A stretch of DNA of 64,000 nucleotides from an uncultured Elioraea sp. (GTDB taxonomy: Bacteria > Pseudomonadota > Alphaproteobacteria > Acetobacterales > Acetobacteraceae), in the NCBI GenBank assembly GCA_937928775.1, contig CALFVI010000038.1:1-64000 (forward strand). Direction: 5' to 3'. The notes below the pieces were generated by a model that was given only the letters and a program-made list of their open reading frames with translations, did no database searches and was not told where the DNA came from. Shown piece by piece: positions 11,266 through 23,403 of this stretch (its first letter is position 1; each line of letters begins with the position of its first letter). A program made the position numbers and the translations under genes.

Positions 11266-12719
11266 TCGGCATCCTCGGCATCGTTCTGTCGCTGGGCCTG
11301 CTCATCCTTCTCGCTTTCCGCGGCTTGACCGTCCTTCTGGTCGCTCCAGCCATGGCGGTGCTCGCTGCCGCCTTTGACGGCGGCATGCCGCTGCTTGCCA
11401 CCTACACGCAGATCTTCATGCGCGCGGCGGCCGACTTCATCGCGCAGTTCTTTCCGCTCTTTCTGCTCGGTGCCGTGTTCGGCAAGCTGATGGAGGACAC
11501 GGGCAGCGCTGAGGCTCTGGCCCGCGGCCTGGTGGCGAAACTGGGGGCGGAGCGCTCCATGCTCGCCGTCGTGCTCGCTTGTGCCGTGCTCACCTATGGC
11601 GGCGTGTCGCTGTTCGTCGTCGCCTTCGCCGTCTACCCGATCGCCGCCGCCCTCTTCCGCCAAGCCGACATCCCGAAACGGCTCATGCCCGCCGCCATCG
11701 CGCTCGGCTCCTTCACCTTCACCATGTCGGCCCTTCCCGGCACGCCGGCGATCCAGAATGCGATCCCGATGCCGTTTTTTGGCACCACCGCCTTCGCTGC
11801 CCCGGGGCTCGGTATCATCACCGCGTTGGTGATGCTCGCCTTCGGCCTCGCGTGGCTGACTTGGCGCGAACGCAGCCTGAAGGCGAAGGGCGAAGGGTAC
11901 GGCGCGGCCGATGGCGAGCGGGTCAAGCCAGACAAACGCCTGCGCGAAGCCGCGCAGGATGAGGGGTTCGACCTGATGGAGATCGGCGACCACCCCGCCC
12001 CTGCCGGCACGCCCCTTCCGCGCGCCTGGCTTGCCGGCCTGCCGGTGGTGCTGGTGGTCGCGGTCAATCTGATCGTCACCGCCTTCGTCATCCCCCGCCT
12101 CGACACGGCCTATCTTGCCGAAGCGCGCTTCGGTGCCACCGACATCGCGGCCGTGCGCGGCATCTGGGCAATCATCGCGGGGCTTCTGGTCGCGATCCTC
12201 TTCCTCATCCTTGTCAATCGTTCGCGCCTCGCTTCGCTCTCCCGCACACTGGACGACGGCGCCAACGCCTCCGCCCTGCCGATCTTCAACACCGCGTCTC
12301 TGGTCGGGTTCGGGGCGGTCATCGCCTCGCTCGGCGCCTTCGCCACTCTCCGCGATCTGGTGCTCGGCGTCGGTGGCGGCAGCGTGCTGATCAGCCTCGC
12401 CTTTGCCGCCTCGGTCCTGGCCGGCATGACCGGCTCCGCTTCAGGCGGCATGACCATCGCGCTGCACGCGCTCGGTGCGACCTATCTCGAGATGGGTCAG
12501 GCGGCCGGCATCGCGCCCGACCTTTTGCATCGCGTAACCACAGTTGCAACCGGCGTGCTGGACACGCTGCCGCACAATGGCGCCGTCATCACCCTGCTCG
12601 CCATCTGCCGCCTCAAGCACGGCGAGGCCTACGGCGACATCGCCATGACCGGGATGGTCGGCCCTCTCCTCTCCCTCGTGGTGCTGGTCGGTCTCGGCAG
12701 TCTGTTCGGCTCGTTCTAG
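11262..12719 (+). CDS. GntP-family permease
   Basis: Multi-TM; GGVSLFVVAFAVYPIAAALFRQADIPKRLMPAAIALGSFTFTMSALPGTPAIQNAIP typical of GntP family. Confidence 0.85.
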   Translation: MIGILGIVLSLGLLILLAFRGLTVLLVAPAMAVLAAAFDGGMPLLATYTQIFMRAAADFIAQFFPLFLLGAVFGKLMEDTGSAEALARGLVAKLGAERSMLAVVLACAVLTYGGVSLFVVAFAVYPIAAALFRQADIPKRLMPAAIALGSFTFTMSALPGTPAIQNAIPMPFFGTTAFAAPGLGIITALVMLAFGLAWLTWRERSLKAKGEGYGAADGERVKPDKRLREAAQDEGFDLMEIGDHPAPAGTPLPRAWLAGLPVVLVVAVNLIVTAFVIPRLDTAYLAEARFGATDIAAVRGIWAIIAGLLVAILFLILVNRSRLASLSRTLDDGANASALPIFNTASLVGFGAVIASLGAFATLRDLVLGVGGGSVLISLAFAASVLAGMTGSASGGMTIALHALGATYLEMGQAAGIAPDLLHRVTTVATGVLDTLPHNGAVITLLAICRLKHGEAYGDIAMTGMVGPLLSLVVLVGLGSLFGSF

Positions 12720-14203
12720 CGCACTCGCTGCAGCAATCGCGGCGCGAAGAGAATGCCGGCGGCGACAAGCCAGAGGCCGAGGGCAATGGGACTTGCAAAA
12801 AGCACCAACACCTCGCCCCCGGAGAGAGCGAGCGCGCGACGGATGTTGTCTTCGATCAGGCGGCCGAGCACGAGACCAAGAAGCATCGGAAGAAGCGGTA
12901 CTCCGGCCTTTCTGCCGGCCCAGCCGAGCACACCGAAGGCGATGGCGAGGAAAAGATCGCGCACGGAGTTGTTCACCGCCCACACCCCGGAGAAGGCGCA
13001 GGCGACGACGGTTGGAGAGAGCGCCCAGGGCGGCAGCGCGAGAATCCGGATGAACAGCCCAACAAGCGGAAGATTGAGTACGAGCAGAACGACGTTGCCG
13101 ACAACGAAGGAGGCGATCAGTCCCCACACAATCTCAGGCCGCTGAATGAAGAGAAGCGGTCCTGGCGTGATGTTGTAGAGCATCAGGGCACCGAGCAGAA
13201 CGGCGGTGGTTCCCGACCCTGGAATGCCTAGCGCCAGCATGGGCACCATCGCGCCTGTCTGCGCCGCGTTGTCGGCGGTCTCCGGCGCGGCGACTCCCCG
13301 GATGTCACCAGTGCCGAACGTGCCCGTGCGATCGACGAGGCGACGCTCGAGCGTCCAGGACAGTGTCGCCGCGATTGAAGCCCCGGTTCCCGGCAACACG
13401 CCGACGACAAAGCCGACCAGAGCCGCGCGCAGCATCGTCGGCAGGGTATGCAGAATCTCTCCGATGGCGGGAAAGGAGCGTCCGAGCGGTGTCGAAACGA
13501 GCGAAACCATCGCTGCTCGCTCCTCGATGAGCGTCAGAACCTCCACAACGGCGAAGAGGCCGATGACCACGACCGTGAAGTCCACCCCATCGAGAAGTTC
13601 GAGTTCGCCGAATGTGAAGCGCTCGATGCCGGTTCCGCTGTCGGTGCCGACCGCGGAAAGCAACAGCCCGAAGGCTGCCGCCGCGATGGACTTCGCAGGG
13701 CGTGCACCGCCGACGCCTGCGAGAAGGGCGAAGGCGAAGACCATGAGAGCAACATATTCCGCCGGACCAAAGGCGAGGGCCGCGCGCGCGATCGCCGGAG
13801 CAGCGAGGATCATCAACACCGTCGCCCCCACCCCACCGATGAACGAACCGATTGCAGTGATCGACAGCGCGAGGCCACCCTCGCCGCGTCTTGCCATCGG
13901 GTAACCATCCAACGTTGTCATCACGGACGAGGGATCGCCCGGCACGTTGAGCAGGATGGCGGCGATCCGCCCACCATATCCGCCACCGTAATAGACCGCG
14001 GCAAGAACGATCAACGCGCTCTCCGGCGGCAGTTTTAGCGCATAGACGAGAGGAAGCAGGAGGGCGACCGCGTTCAGGGGCCCGATTCCCGGCAGTGCGC
14101 CGACAGCAGTGCCGACAAAGGCCCCGATCGCGGCAAGGGCGAGGTTCAGGGGGGTGAGCGCCACCGCGAAACCGGCACTGAGGGAATTGAGCGTTCCGCT
14201 CAT
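12716..14203 (-). CDS. Tripartite tricarboxylate transporter permease, TctA family
   Basis: GALPGIGPLNAVALLLPLVYALKLPPESALIVLAAVYYGGGYGGRIAAILLNVPGDPSSVMTTLDGYPMARRGEG. Confidence 0.95.
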   Translation of the reverse strand: MSGTLNSLSAGFAVALTPLNLALAAIGAFVGTAVGALPGIGPLNAVALLLPLVYALKLPPESALIVLAAVYYGGGYGGRIAAILLNVPGDPSSVMTTLDGYPMARRGEGGLALSITAIGSFIGGVGATVLMILAAPAIARAALAFGPAEYVALMVFAFALLAGVGGARPAKSIAAAAFGLLLSAVGTDSGTGIERFTFGELELLDGVDFTVVVIGLFAVVEVLTLIEERAAMVSLVSTPLGRSFPAIGEILHTLPTMLRAALVGFVVGVLPGTGASIAATLSWTLERRLVDRTGTFGTGDIRGVAAPETADNAAQTGAMVPMLALGIPGSGTTAVLLGALMLYNITPGPLLFIQRPEIVWGLIASFVVGNVVLLVLNLPLVGLFIRILALPPWALSPTVVACAFSGVWAVNNSVRDLFLAIAFGVLGWAGRKAGVPLLPMLLGLVLGRLIEDNIRRALALSGGEVLVLFASPIALGLWLVAAGILFAPRLLQRVR

Positions 14204-14628
14204 CCGATCACGCCCCGCGGCAGTGGGATATCGCGCCCCCGGTCGATGAGAGCCCAGAGTGCGACGGAGCCGAGGATCCCATAGGCTGCAGCCGCGATGA
14301 GGCGAGCGCCAAAGAGCAGAGCCCCGCCCGCAAGGACTGCCGCGGTCGTGGGGAGGAAACCGAGCAGGCGAAGCGTGGCGGCGTAAGCGGCCAGCCACGC
14401 GACAGCCGCCACCAGGAGAAGGAGGCACCTCAGACCCGGCCAGCGCGCGCCCTCGCGCGGAGCAAAGCCAATCGCCGCTCCGCAGAGGACGGGTGCACTC
14501 CCCGCAAAAGCGGGGAAGGCGCGCGGGCCCACGGGGTCGCCGGCGAACCGCACCTCCCACGAAACCGCCAGGAAAACCGCGGCGCCTCCGACCAGAACAA
14601 GCAGTGCGCCGACGACTCGATCCGTCAC
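14200..14628 (-). CDS. Tripartite tricarboxylate transporter TctB family protein
   Basis: Small 4-TM protein overlapping tctA. Confidence 0.8.
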   Translation of the reverse strand: MTDRVVGALLVLVGGAAVFLAVSWEVRFAGDPVGPRAFPAFAGSAPVLCGAAIGFAPREGARWPGLRCLLLLVAAVAWLAAYAATLRLLGFLPTTAAVLAGGALLFGARLIAAAAYGILGSVALWALIDRGRDIPLPRGVIG

Positions 14629-14652
14629 GCCCGGTGGCCCGACGAGCCGAGG

Positions 14653-15200
14653 CTACTGCACCAAGCCAATCTCACGGAGGAGCAAGCGCATTTCGCTGAC
14701 CCTCTGGATCGCCAGCGCGGTGAAGGCGTCCCCTGTCGAGGGGAAGGCGAACAGGCCCGCCTTCACCCGTTCCTCGACGAAGCGCGAGTCTGCGGTGAGG
14801 CGCGCCATCGCCTCGACCCAGAATCGATAGGCTTCGTCAGGAGCTGCAGGCGGCATGTAAAGCACGCGCACGATCGGCCATTCCACCGCAACACCCTGTT
14901 CCCGCGCCGTCGGCACGGACGCGAACGGGCCCGGAAGACGTTCCGGTGCCAGAACGGCAAGCAGCCTGATCCCGCCGGCCTCCAGCTGGCCCTTCACCTC
15001 GGACGCATCGCCCGGGAAGACTTGGATGTGGCCGCCGAGCAAGGCCGCCATCGCCTGGCCGCCGCCCTCGAAGCTCGCGTAACGAAGCCGACGCGGGTCG
15101 ACACCGGCCGCGCGTGCAACAAGCGCGACCTTCATCCAATCCTGGCTGCCGACGGTGCCGCGTGCCCTCGATGAACCATGAACGTCTCTCCCTGCAATCA
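14653..15200 (-). pseudogene. 5'-truncated TctC/Bug-family substrate-binding protein (C-terminal part only)
   Basis: GTVGSQDWMKVALVARAAGVDPRRLRYASFEGGGQAMAALLGGHIQVFPGDASEVKGQLEAGGIRLLAVLAPER...; no signal peptide or N-terminal half before the adjacent glycosyltransferase. Confidence 0.75.
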
Positions 15201-15235
15201 GCTCTTGCTGCCGCTAGGGTGCGAGGAAAAGCCAC

Positions 15236-16324
15236 TCACCCTCCCCCCGCGAACAGCCGCTGGTAGCGTTCAATCATCACCCGCTCATCGAACTCCGCTT
15301 CAGCCCTCGCACGGTTCGCCTCGCCGACACTGCGCCACAGGGCTTCGTCGTTGAGTACGCGCAACATCGCCTCGGCGAGAGCGCCCTCGTCCTTAGGCAC
15401 GATCAGCGGCGCGTTCTCAGCCGCCACCATGGCACGGATGTCGCCGACATCGGTCGCGACCACTGGCAGCCGCGACGCCATGCCCTCGAGAACGCACATC
15501 GGCATCTGTTCGGTGTCAGAGGAAAGGGCGACCAGATCGAAGCGGCGATAGAACGGAGCGGGATCGGCCTGTCGCCCGTGGAAGATGACCGCTTCGGCAA
15601 TGCCGAGCTCCTGCGCGAGTCGCTCCAGTCGAGGTCGTTCCGGCCCCTCACCGACGATCTCGAGCCGCACCGGCCGCCTCGCCCGTACAATCGCGACCGC
15701 GCGCAAAAGACGTTCAAGTTTCTTCTCGGCCCGCAGCACCGCTACCGTCCCGACCACCGGCTCCGGCGGCAGCGGCGAGGGAACGCGCGGGGCGAAGCGC
15801 GCCAGATCAATGCCGTTCGGCAAATAGCGTACACGCTCGCCTGGCAAGCGCCAAACTTCACGTGCAATTCGCTCTAGAGTTCGCGAAGGCAGCACGACAG
15901 TGGCACGACGCAGGACGAGACGTCGCGTCCATACACGCCTCGCCAACTGCCGCGTGCGCTCCTCGGGCCCGAACCCGTCCTCGATGTGCACATGACGGGC
16001 GAGCGGGACGAGGTTCGCCATCGCCCACTCGATCGAGCCCCAGTTGTGGGTGACGAGGAGGTCGGGCCGCAGCGTCCGCAGCAGTTGGCGAAACCGGCGG
16101 AGATTGCCGATCGTGTCGCCCTTCGCCACGGCGGCCTCCGGAAAGGTGACAACGAGCTCGCGCGGCAGACGCTCCGCACAGTCCCGCACCCCGTCCATGG
16201 CGACAATCGCATGGCGCCACGCAGGCCCGAACGCGGCAGCGAGGCGAACGAAGCGCACCTGCGCCCCTCCGACGGTGAACGTCGGAAACACCGAAAGCAT
16301 GAGGGGCGGCTGATCGCGTGGCAT
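15236..16324 (-). CDS. GT4-like glycosyltransferase
   Basis: VGTVAVLRAEKKLERLLRAVAIVRARRPVRLEIVGEGPERPRLERLAQELGIAEAVIFHGRQ...SSDTEQMPMCVLEGMASRLPVVATDVGDI. Confidence 0.92.
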   Translation of the reverse strand: MPRDQPPLMLSVFPTFTVGGAQVRFVRLAAAFGPAWRHAIVAMDGVRDCAERLPRELVVTFPEAAVAKGDTIGNLRRFRQLLRTLRPDLLVTHNWGSIEWAMANLVPLARHVHIEDGFGPEERTRQLARRVWTRRLVLRRATVVLPSRTLERIAREVWRLPGERVRYLPNGIDLARFAPRVPSPLPPEPVVGTVAVLRAEKKLERLLRAVAIVRARRPVRLEIVGEGPERPRLERLAQELGIAEAVIFHGRQADPAPFYRRFDLVALSSDTEQMPMCVLEGMASRLPVVATDVGDIRAMVAAENAPLIVPKDEGALAEAMLRVLNDEALWRSVGEANRARAEAEFDERVMIERYQRLFAGGG

Positions 16325-16511
16325 CGCAACTGCACTCTCCTGCGAAGCAGAGAAGCGAACGCGACCGCCCCTGTCCAGGAGCAACCGAACACCCGATGGT
16401 CCGCACGTTGCGTCGGCTTGCCGCGGCCAATTTCGCCGGTCACGATATATCCGGTCACGATCCCGAGGAACGCTGCATCGCAAGAGACCAGGAGAGGACA
16501 GAACCAGCCCC

Positions 16512-17534
16512 ATGACCGACCCGCCACCCGCCAGCACTTCCAAGGCAGAGACGCGCGCGGAACAGATCGCCCGCGTACACTACACTGAAGACGGGCGTCG
16601 GCGCTGGCCGTTCGAGGGGGTTGCAACCCTGCTCGACGCTCCGCTCGACGAGGCGGCAGCAAAGAATCCCGCAGCCTCCTCGCTCGACATCGCCCTCCTT
16701 GGCGTGCCGTTCGATCTCGGCGTCACCAATCGCCCCGGCGCACGCCTCGGGCCGCGGACGGTGCGCTCGGTCGAACGGATCGGTCCGTACGAACCCGTGC
16801 TCGATCTCGTCCCCCTTGCCCTCGCGCGCGTTGCCGACATCGGAGACATCCCCCTCCCCTCACGCTACGGGCTCGAACGCTGTCACGAGGCGATCGAGGC
16901 CTTCATCGGTCGTCTCGCGGCGGCCGGCATCCGACCACTCGTCGTCGGCGGGGACCATTCCATCACAGGGCCCATTCTGAAGGCGCTCGGCCGCGGCCGC
17001 CCCTTGGGCCTGATCCAGATCGACGCCCATGCCGACACCGCTGGCCCCCTTGAAGGCACGGGCGGGCACCATGGCGCGCCCTTCCGTGAAGCCGCCGTCG
17101 CTGGCGTTCTTGATCCGAAACGCACGATCCAGATCGGCATTCGCGGCGGCGCGACGTGGCTGTGGGAATATTCGCATGAGTCGGGCATGACCGTCGTGCC
17201 GATGCACGAGGTCGAGACGCTGGGCATCGCCGGCGTGATTGCGCGCGCGCGCGCCGTGGTCGGCGACGGCCCCTGCTATCTCTCCTTCGACATCGACGCG
17301 CTCGACCCCGCCTTCGCTCCGGGGACCGGCACGCCGGAGGTCGGTGGGTTCACGACGCGCGAGGCAATCGCGCTCCTGAGGGGCCTGGCGGGGCTCGACA
17401 TCCTTGCGGGCGACGTGGTCGAAGTGGCCCCGCAATACGACCCCACCACCGTCACCGCACAGGCCGCAGCGCAGCTCCTGTTCCAGATCCTCTGCCTGAT
17501 GGTGAAGGCCCCCTCGTTCCGCCCGCGTACCTGA
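16512..17534 (+). CDS. speB: Agmatinase/arginase (ureohydrolase) family protein
   Basis: VVGGDHSIT, QIDAHADT, GHHGAPFR, SFDIDALDPAFAPGTGTPEVGG metal-binding motifs. Confidence 0.85.
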   Translation: MTDPPPASTSKAETRAEQIARVHYTEDGRRRWPFEGVATLLDAPLDEAAAKNPAASSLDIALLGVPFDLGVTNRPGARLGPRTVRSVERIGPYEPVLDLVPLALARVADIGDIPLPSRYGLERCHEAIEAFIGRLAAAGIRPLVVGGDHSITGPILKALGRGRPLGLIQIDAHADTAGPLEGTGGHHGAPFREAAVAGVLDPKRTIQIGIRGGATWLWEYSHESGMTVVPMHEVETLGIAGVIARARAVVGDGPCYLSFDIDALDPAFAPGTGTPEVGGFTTREAIALLRGLAGLDILAGDVVEVAPQYDPTTVTAQAAAQLLFQILCLMVKAPSFRPRT

Positions 17535-17572
17535 TGCGCGCTTGCGCGGCGACGGCAACGCGCTGGGCTTAA

Positions 17573-17959
<387 letters not shown>

Positions 17960-17962
17960 TCT

Positions 17963-18326
17963 CGTTTGGCCTCGCCCAGCGCATTTCTCGGGGAGACAGC
18001 AGCAGCGTGCAGCGATCGCCCGCGCGCTCGCCATGCGTCCGCGCGTCCTGCTGTTCGACGAGCCGACCTCCGCGCTCGACCCCGAACTCGTGGGCGAGGT
18101 CCTGCGCGTCATCAGAGAGCTCGCAGACGAAGGGCGAACGATGCGTCTTGTGACGCACGAGATAGGCTTCGCACGCGAGGTGGCGGATCGCATCGTCTTC
18201 CTGCACCAGGGGCGGATGGAGTGCGATGGGCCGCCCGGCACGCTGTTCACCGATCCGCCTTCGGAACGGTTCGGCGCCTTCGTCACCCGCTTCCGCGAGG
18301 AGGAACGGCTGCGCGGCGCATGGTGA
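17963..18326 (+). pseudogene. C-terminal fragment of amino-acid ABC transporter ATPase (HisP/GlnQ type)
   Basis: [72 protein letters not shown]; no Walker A region upstream. Confidence 0.88.
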
Positions 18327-18366
18327 AGCGGAATCGTCAGAGCGGCGTCGAAGGATCAAAACCTGC

Positions 18367-18702
18367 CTACGCCACAGGCTCGGCCGTCTCTGCCCTGACC
18401 CAGGCGAGGAACTCGGCATCCCCGCCTGCTGCGGGCAGGGCAAGGATGGCAGGAAGCGAGTACGACGACAGAGCGCGAACGCATGCCGTGACGGCGGAAA
18501 GGCGCGACCGCGTGGTTTTGGCGATCAACGCGCTCTCCGCGCTTTCCTCGAGCCTGCCCTGCCAGCGGTAGATCGCCGTGTGGGAAGCGAGCACGTTGAC
18601 GCACGCGGCGAGCCGTTGCTCGACGAGCGTGCGGCCGATGCGCTTTGCCTCTTCCGCGGTCGCCGCAGTGACGTAGACGAGCAGAACCTCATTCTCCCCC
18701 AT
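18367..18702 (-). CDS. cutA: Divalent-cation tolerance protein CutA
   Basis: VYVTAATAEEAKRIGRTLVEQRLAACVNVL...YRWQGRLEESAESALIAKTT. Confidence 0.93.
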   Translation of the reverse strand: MGENEVLLVYVTAATAEEAKRIGRTLVEQRLAACVNVLASHTAIYRWQGRLEESAESALIAKTTRSRLSAVTACVRALSSYSLPAILALPAAGGDAEFLAWVRAETAEPVA

Positions 18703-18717
18703 CGCGGTCGCCTCTCC

Positions 18718-21387
18718 TTAGCCGGCAAAGGCGGGTGCCGCGGCGAGTGTGGCGCGCACGGCCTCGAGCGCCGCCTCCGCCTTGTCGCCCTCAGGCCCGC
18801 CCGACTGTGCCATGTCGGGACGGCCGCCACCGCCCTTGCCGCCGACTGCGGCGGCCGCCGCGCGCACGAGTTCGACTGCAGAGAAGCGTGGCGTCAGGTC
18901 AGGCGACACCGCGACCACGATCGAGGCCTTGCCGTCCATCGGCGAGACGAGTGCGACCACACCGGAGCCGAGGCTCCGGCGCAGCTCGTCCGCGAGGCCC
19001 TTCAGATCCTTCGGCGCCACCTCAACGATACGTCCAAGGAACGAAATGGAGCCGATTCGTTCCAGCCCTGCCGCTACACCTACGGCACTTGTGGCAAGCT
19101 TGCGACGCAGGTCGGTGACCTCGCTCTCGAGCCGGCGCTTTTCGTCGATGAGCGCCTCCACACGTGCCGGCACCTCGGACGGTGGGGCGCGAAGAGCAAC
19201 CGCGACCAACAGCAATGCGCGTTCCATTGCCGCGACATGCGCCAGCGCCGCCTCGCCAGCGACCGCCTCGATGCGACGCACACCCGCCGACACCGCACCT
19301 TCGGACACAATCTTGAACAGCCCGATATCGCCAGTCGCGCGCACATGCGTCCCGCCGCAGAGTTCGACCGAATAGAGCCCACCGCGCGCCGTCGCCTCGG
19401 GATCCGAGCCCATCGAGACAACCCGCACCTCCTCGCCGTACTTCTCGCCGAACAGCGCGAGAGCACCCTGCTTCACCGCCTCGTCTGGCGTCATCAGCCG
19501 GGTGACGACGGGAGCATTCTCGCGCACGCGCGCGTTCACCTCCGCCTCCACCCAGGCGAGCTCCTCAAACGTGATCGGCTTCGGGTGGCTGATGTCGAAC
19601 CGCAGCCGATCTGGCGCGACGAGCGACCCCTTCTGAGCCACGTGAAGCCCCAAGCGGCGCCGAAGCGCCTCGTGCAGAAGATGCGTGGCGGAGTGATGGG
19701 CGCGGATTGCTGTGCGTCGCGCATGGTCGATTTCCGCCACCACGGCCTGACCGACGCGGGCGATCCCCTGCTTCACGCGCCCCTGGTGCACGAACAGATC
19801 GCCAAGTTTTTTCTGCGTGTCCGTGATCTCAATGACCAAGCCGTCCTGCGTGCGGATCGTTCCGGTATCACCCACCTGCCCGCCTGACTCGCCATAGAAC
19901 GGTGTCTGATTGAGCAGGATGGCGACCTCATCGCCGCCCCGCGCCTCGTTGACCGGCTGGCCATTGGCAACGATGGCACGAATCTCGGCTTCTGCCATCT
20001 CCGCCGTGTAGCCGAGGAACTCGGTGGCGCCGAGTTTCTCCTTGAGGTCAAACCACACAGCCTCCGTCGCTGCCTCGCCGGAACCCACCCAGGCCGCGCG
20101 GGCACGCGCGCGCTGCTCCGCCATCGCGCGTTCGAAGCCCTCGACATCGACCCCGCGGCCTTCCGCCTTCAGCGCATCCTGGGTGAGATCCAGGGGAAAA
20201 CCGTAAGTGTCATACAAGCGGAAGGCGACCTCACCCGGCAGCGGCACGCCGCGCGGCAATTTCGCTGTCTCCTCGGCGAGGAGATGCAGTCCGCGCTCCA
20301 GCATTGCACGGAACCGCGTCTCCTCCGTGCGCAGGGTTTCGGTGATCAGAGCCTCCGCCCGGCCGAGTTCGGGGTAAGCGACGCCCATCTGGCGGATCAG
20401 GGCCGGCACGAGGCGCCACATCAGGGGTTCGCGCACGCCCATCAGATGCGCATGGCGCATGGCACGCCGCATGATTCGGCGCAGCACGTAGCCCCGCCCC
20501 TCGTTGGAGGGAAGCACCCCGTCCGCGATCAGGAAACAGGAGGCGCGGAGATGATCCGCCACCACGCGATGGCTGATTCGGTGCGGCCCGTCCGGGTCGG
20601 TGCCCGAGGCCTCGGCGGAGGCGAGGATGAGGGCGCGCAGCGTATCGGTATCGTAATTGTCGTGCTTGCCCTGCAGGATCGCCGCCGTCCGCTCAAGCCC
20701 CATGCCAGTGTCGATCGAGGGCTTGGGCAGCCGAACGCGCCGCCCGTCCGGCAGCTGTTCGTACTGCATGAAGACGAGGTTCCAGATTTCGATGAACCGA
20801 TCGCCATCGGCATCCGCGCTGCCCGGCGGCCCGCCCGGGATTTCGGGCCCGTGGTCGTAGAAGATCTCGGAACATGGCCCGCAGGGGCCGGTGTCGCCCA
20901 TCGCCCAGAAATTGTCGGCGGTGGCGATGCGGATGATACGCTCGTCCGGCAGCCCCGAAACCTTGCGCCAGGCTTCCGCCGCCTCGTCATCGTCGTGGTA
21001 GATGGTGACGAGGAGCCGCTCCTTCGGCAGGCCGAACTCTCGCCTGACAAGGGTCCAGGCGAGTTCGATCGCGACATCCTTGAAATAGTCGCCGAAACTG
21101 AAATTGCCCAGCATTTCGAAGAAGGTGTGATGACGAGCCGTGTAGCCGACATTGTCGAGATCGTTGTGCTTTCCGCCCGCGCGGACGCATTTTTGCGCCG
21201 TCACCGCGCGCGTGTAGGGGCGGTGTTCGAGCCCGGTGAATACGTTCTTGAACTGCACCATCCCCGCATTGGTGAACATCAAGGTCGGGTCGTTGCGCGG
21301 GACGAGCGGGGAACTCTCCACCACCGTGTGGCCGTGGCGACGGAAGAAGTCGAGGAAAGCGGCGCGGATGTCGTTCGAGGAAGGCAT
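18718..21387 (-). CDS. alaS: Alanine--tRNA ligase (start MPSSNDIR at 21387; in-frame ORF extends upstream to 21810)
   Basis: [52 protein letters not shown]; full editing and C-Ala domains. Confidence 0.96.
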   Translation of the reverse strand: MPSSNDIRAAFLDFFRRHGHTVVESSPLVPRNDPTLMFTNAGMVQFKNVFTGLEHRPYTRAVTAQKCVRAGGKHNDLDNVGYTARHHTFFEMLGNFSFGDYFKDVAIELAWTLVRREFGLPKERLLVTIYHDDDEAAEAWRKVSGLPDERIIRIATADNFWAMGDTGPCGPCSEIFYDHGPEIPGGPPGSADADGDRFIEIWNLVFMQYEQLPDGRRVRLPKPSIDTGMGLERTAAILQGKHDNYDTDTLRALILASAEASGTDPDGPHRISHRVVADHLRASCFLIADGVLPSNEGRGYVLRRIMRRAMRHAHLMGVREPLMWRLVPALIRQMGVAYPELGRAEALITETLRTEETRFRAMLERGLHLLAEETAKLPRGVPLPGEVAFRLYDTYGFPLDLTQDALKAEGRGVDVEGFERAMAEQRARARAAWVGSGEAATEAVWFDLKEKLGATEFLGYTAEMAEAEIRAIVANGQPVNEARGGDEVAILLNQTPFYGESGGQVGDTGTIRTQDGLVIEITDTQKKLGDLFVHQGRVKQGIARVGQAVVAEIDHARRTAIRAHHSATHLLHEALRRRLGLHVAQKGSLVAPDRLRFDISHPKPITFEELAWVEAEVNARVRENAPVVTRLMTPDEAVKQGALALFGEKYGEEVRVVSMGSDPEATARGGLYSVELCGGTHVRATGDIGLFKIVSEGAVSAGVRRIEAVAGEAALAHVAAMERALLLVAVALRAPPSEVPARVEALIDEKRRLESEVTDLRRKLATSAVGVAAGLERIGSISFLGRIVEVAPKDLKGLADELRRSLGSGVVALVSPMDGKASIVVAVSPDLTPRFSAVELVRAAAAAVGGKGGGGRPDMAQSGGPEGDKAEAALEAVRATLAAAPAFAG

Positions 21388-21458
21388 GCGACGAAAATAG
21401 TCCCGTGCCATCGCCGCCGAAAGGCCTTCGGGAGACAGGTTAGAAGGGGTGTTCGTCA

Positions 21459-21810
21459 ACGGTGATAGGGGGCGGGAAGCAGCGAGGCTATCGCCAGCCG
21501 CCCGCGCCCGCGCAGGATCACAGTCCGCCGCATGGTCGAACAGGTGTTGGCAGCAGAGCCCGCAGGGTGAAACGACGGCGATCCGGCCTTGTTCGTCGGG
21601 CCTCCGGTGGCGCACCGCGACCACTGCCTCAATGGTGCTCTCTCCGCCCATGACCGCCGCGCCGACTGCCACCACCTCGGCGCAGACCGCCGCCCTGCCG
21701 ACAGTCGCATCGAGATTGACCGCCGCGTAGATGCGCCCCGTGGCGCCGCGCCCCCCAGTGTGGCGGCCATAGCGATAGCGCTGGCGTACGGCATCCACAG
21801 CCGCTTCCAC
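21459..21810 (-). pseudogene. Cytidine/blasticidin-S deaminase-like protein, apparently frameshifted near 21515; in-frame with alaS in one frame
   Basis: VGRAAVCAE and SPCGLCCQ zinc motifs; expected C-terminus [22 protein letters not shown] found in another frame directly after HAAD. Confidence 0.75.
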
Positions 21811-21895
21811 GAGCGCCCGGTCGGCCGCTCAGAGGAGAGGCGCGAGAGAACCTTCGGCCTTCACGGCCGCTGCAGCCGAAAGAGACGGAAGCCGC

Positions 21896-22930
<1,035 letters not shown>

Positions 22931-23259
22931 GCCGGCCTCTGTCACCTCTGCCTGCCGGGGATGCAACACTCGGTCGCGCAATCGCCCCGCCTCGTACATT
23001 GTCTCATAGCATGGGTGTGGGGCGGCGTCGCCGGATCTGCGAGTCGGCGACGGCCGGGGCCGGCGGTCGGAGTGCGGCCGCGGCTTTGTGTCACAGATGC
23101 GTGAAGCCAACCGACGGGAGGCGATATTGATCCAGCGCAACGCTTTCGAAACCCTTTTTCTCCATAAGGGAATGCAACGGACCCACCACGGTCCTGGGCG
23201 CACGATCCGGTTTCTCCCCACCGCGATCGGCGCGGCAGCCAACATCACGCTGCCACTTG

Positions 23260-23286
23260 GGCGCGACCCCGGTCGCGCCTTTTTTT
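23260..23286 (+). terminator. Strong intrinsic terminator on + strand upstream of gldA
   Basis: GGCGCGAC-cccg-GTCGCGCC followed by TTTTTTT. Confidence 0.85.
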
Positions 23287-23403
23287 CAGCTGCAGCGTCC
23301 TTGCGCCGCTGGCCGCCCCGCGGCTTGAGACCGGAGCCAAGCAACCCCACGTGCCACAGGTGCGTGGCCCGGCCCAACACGAACCATCATGAGGAGGGAC
23401 CCG

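Noticed and set aside
18226-19887. 553-aa + strand ORF opposite alaS/cutA
   Set aside because: Shadow ORF; alaS and cutA clearly encoded on minus strand
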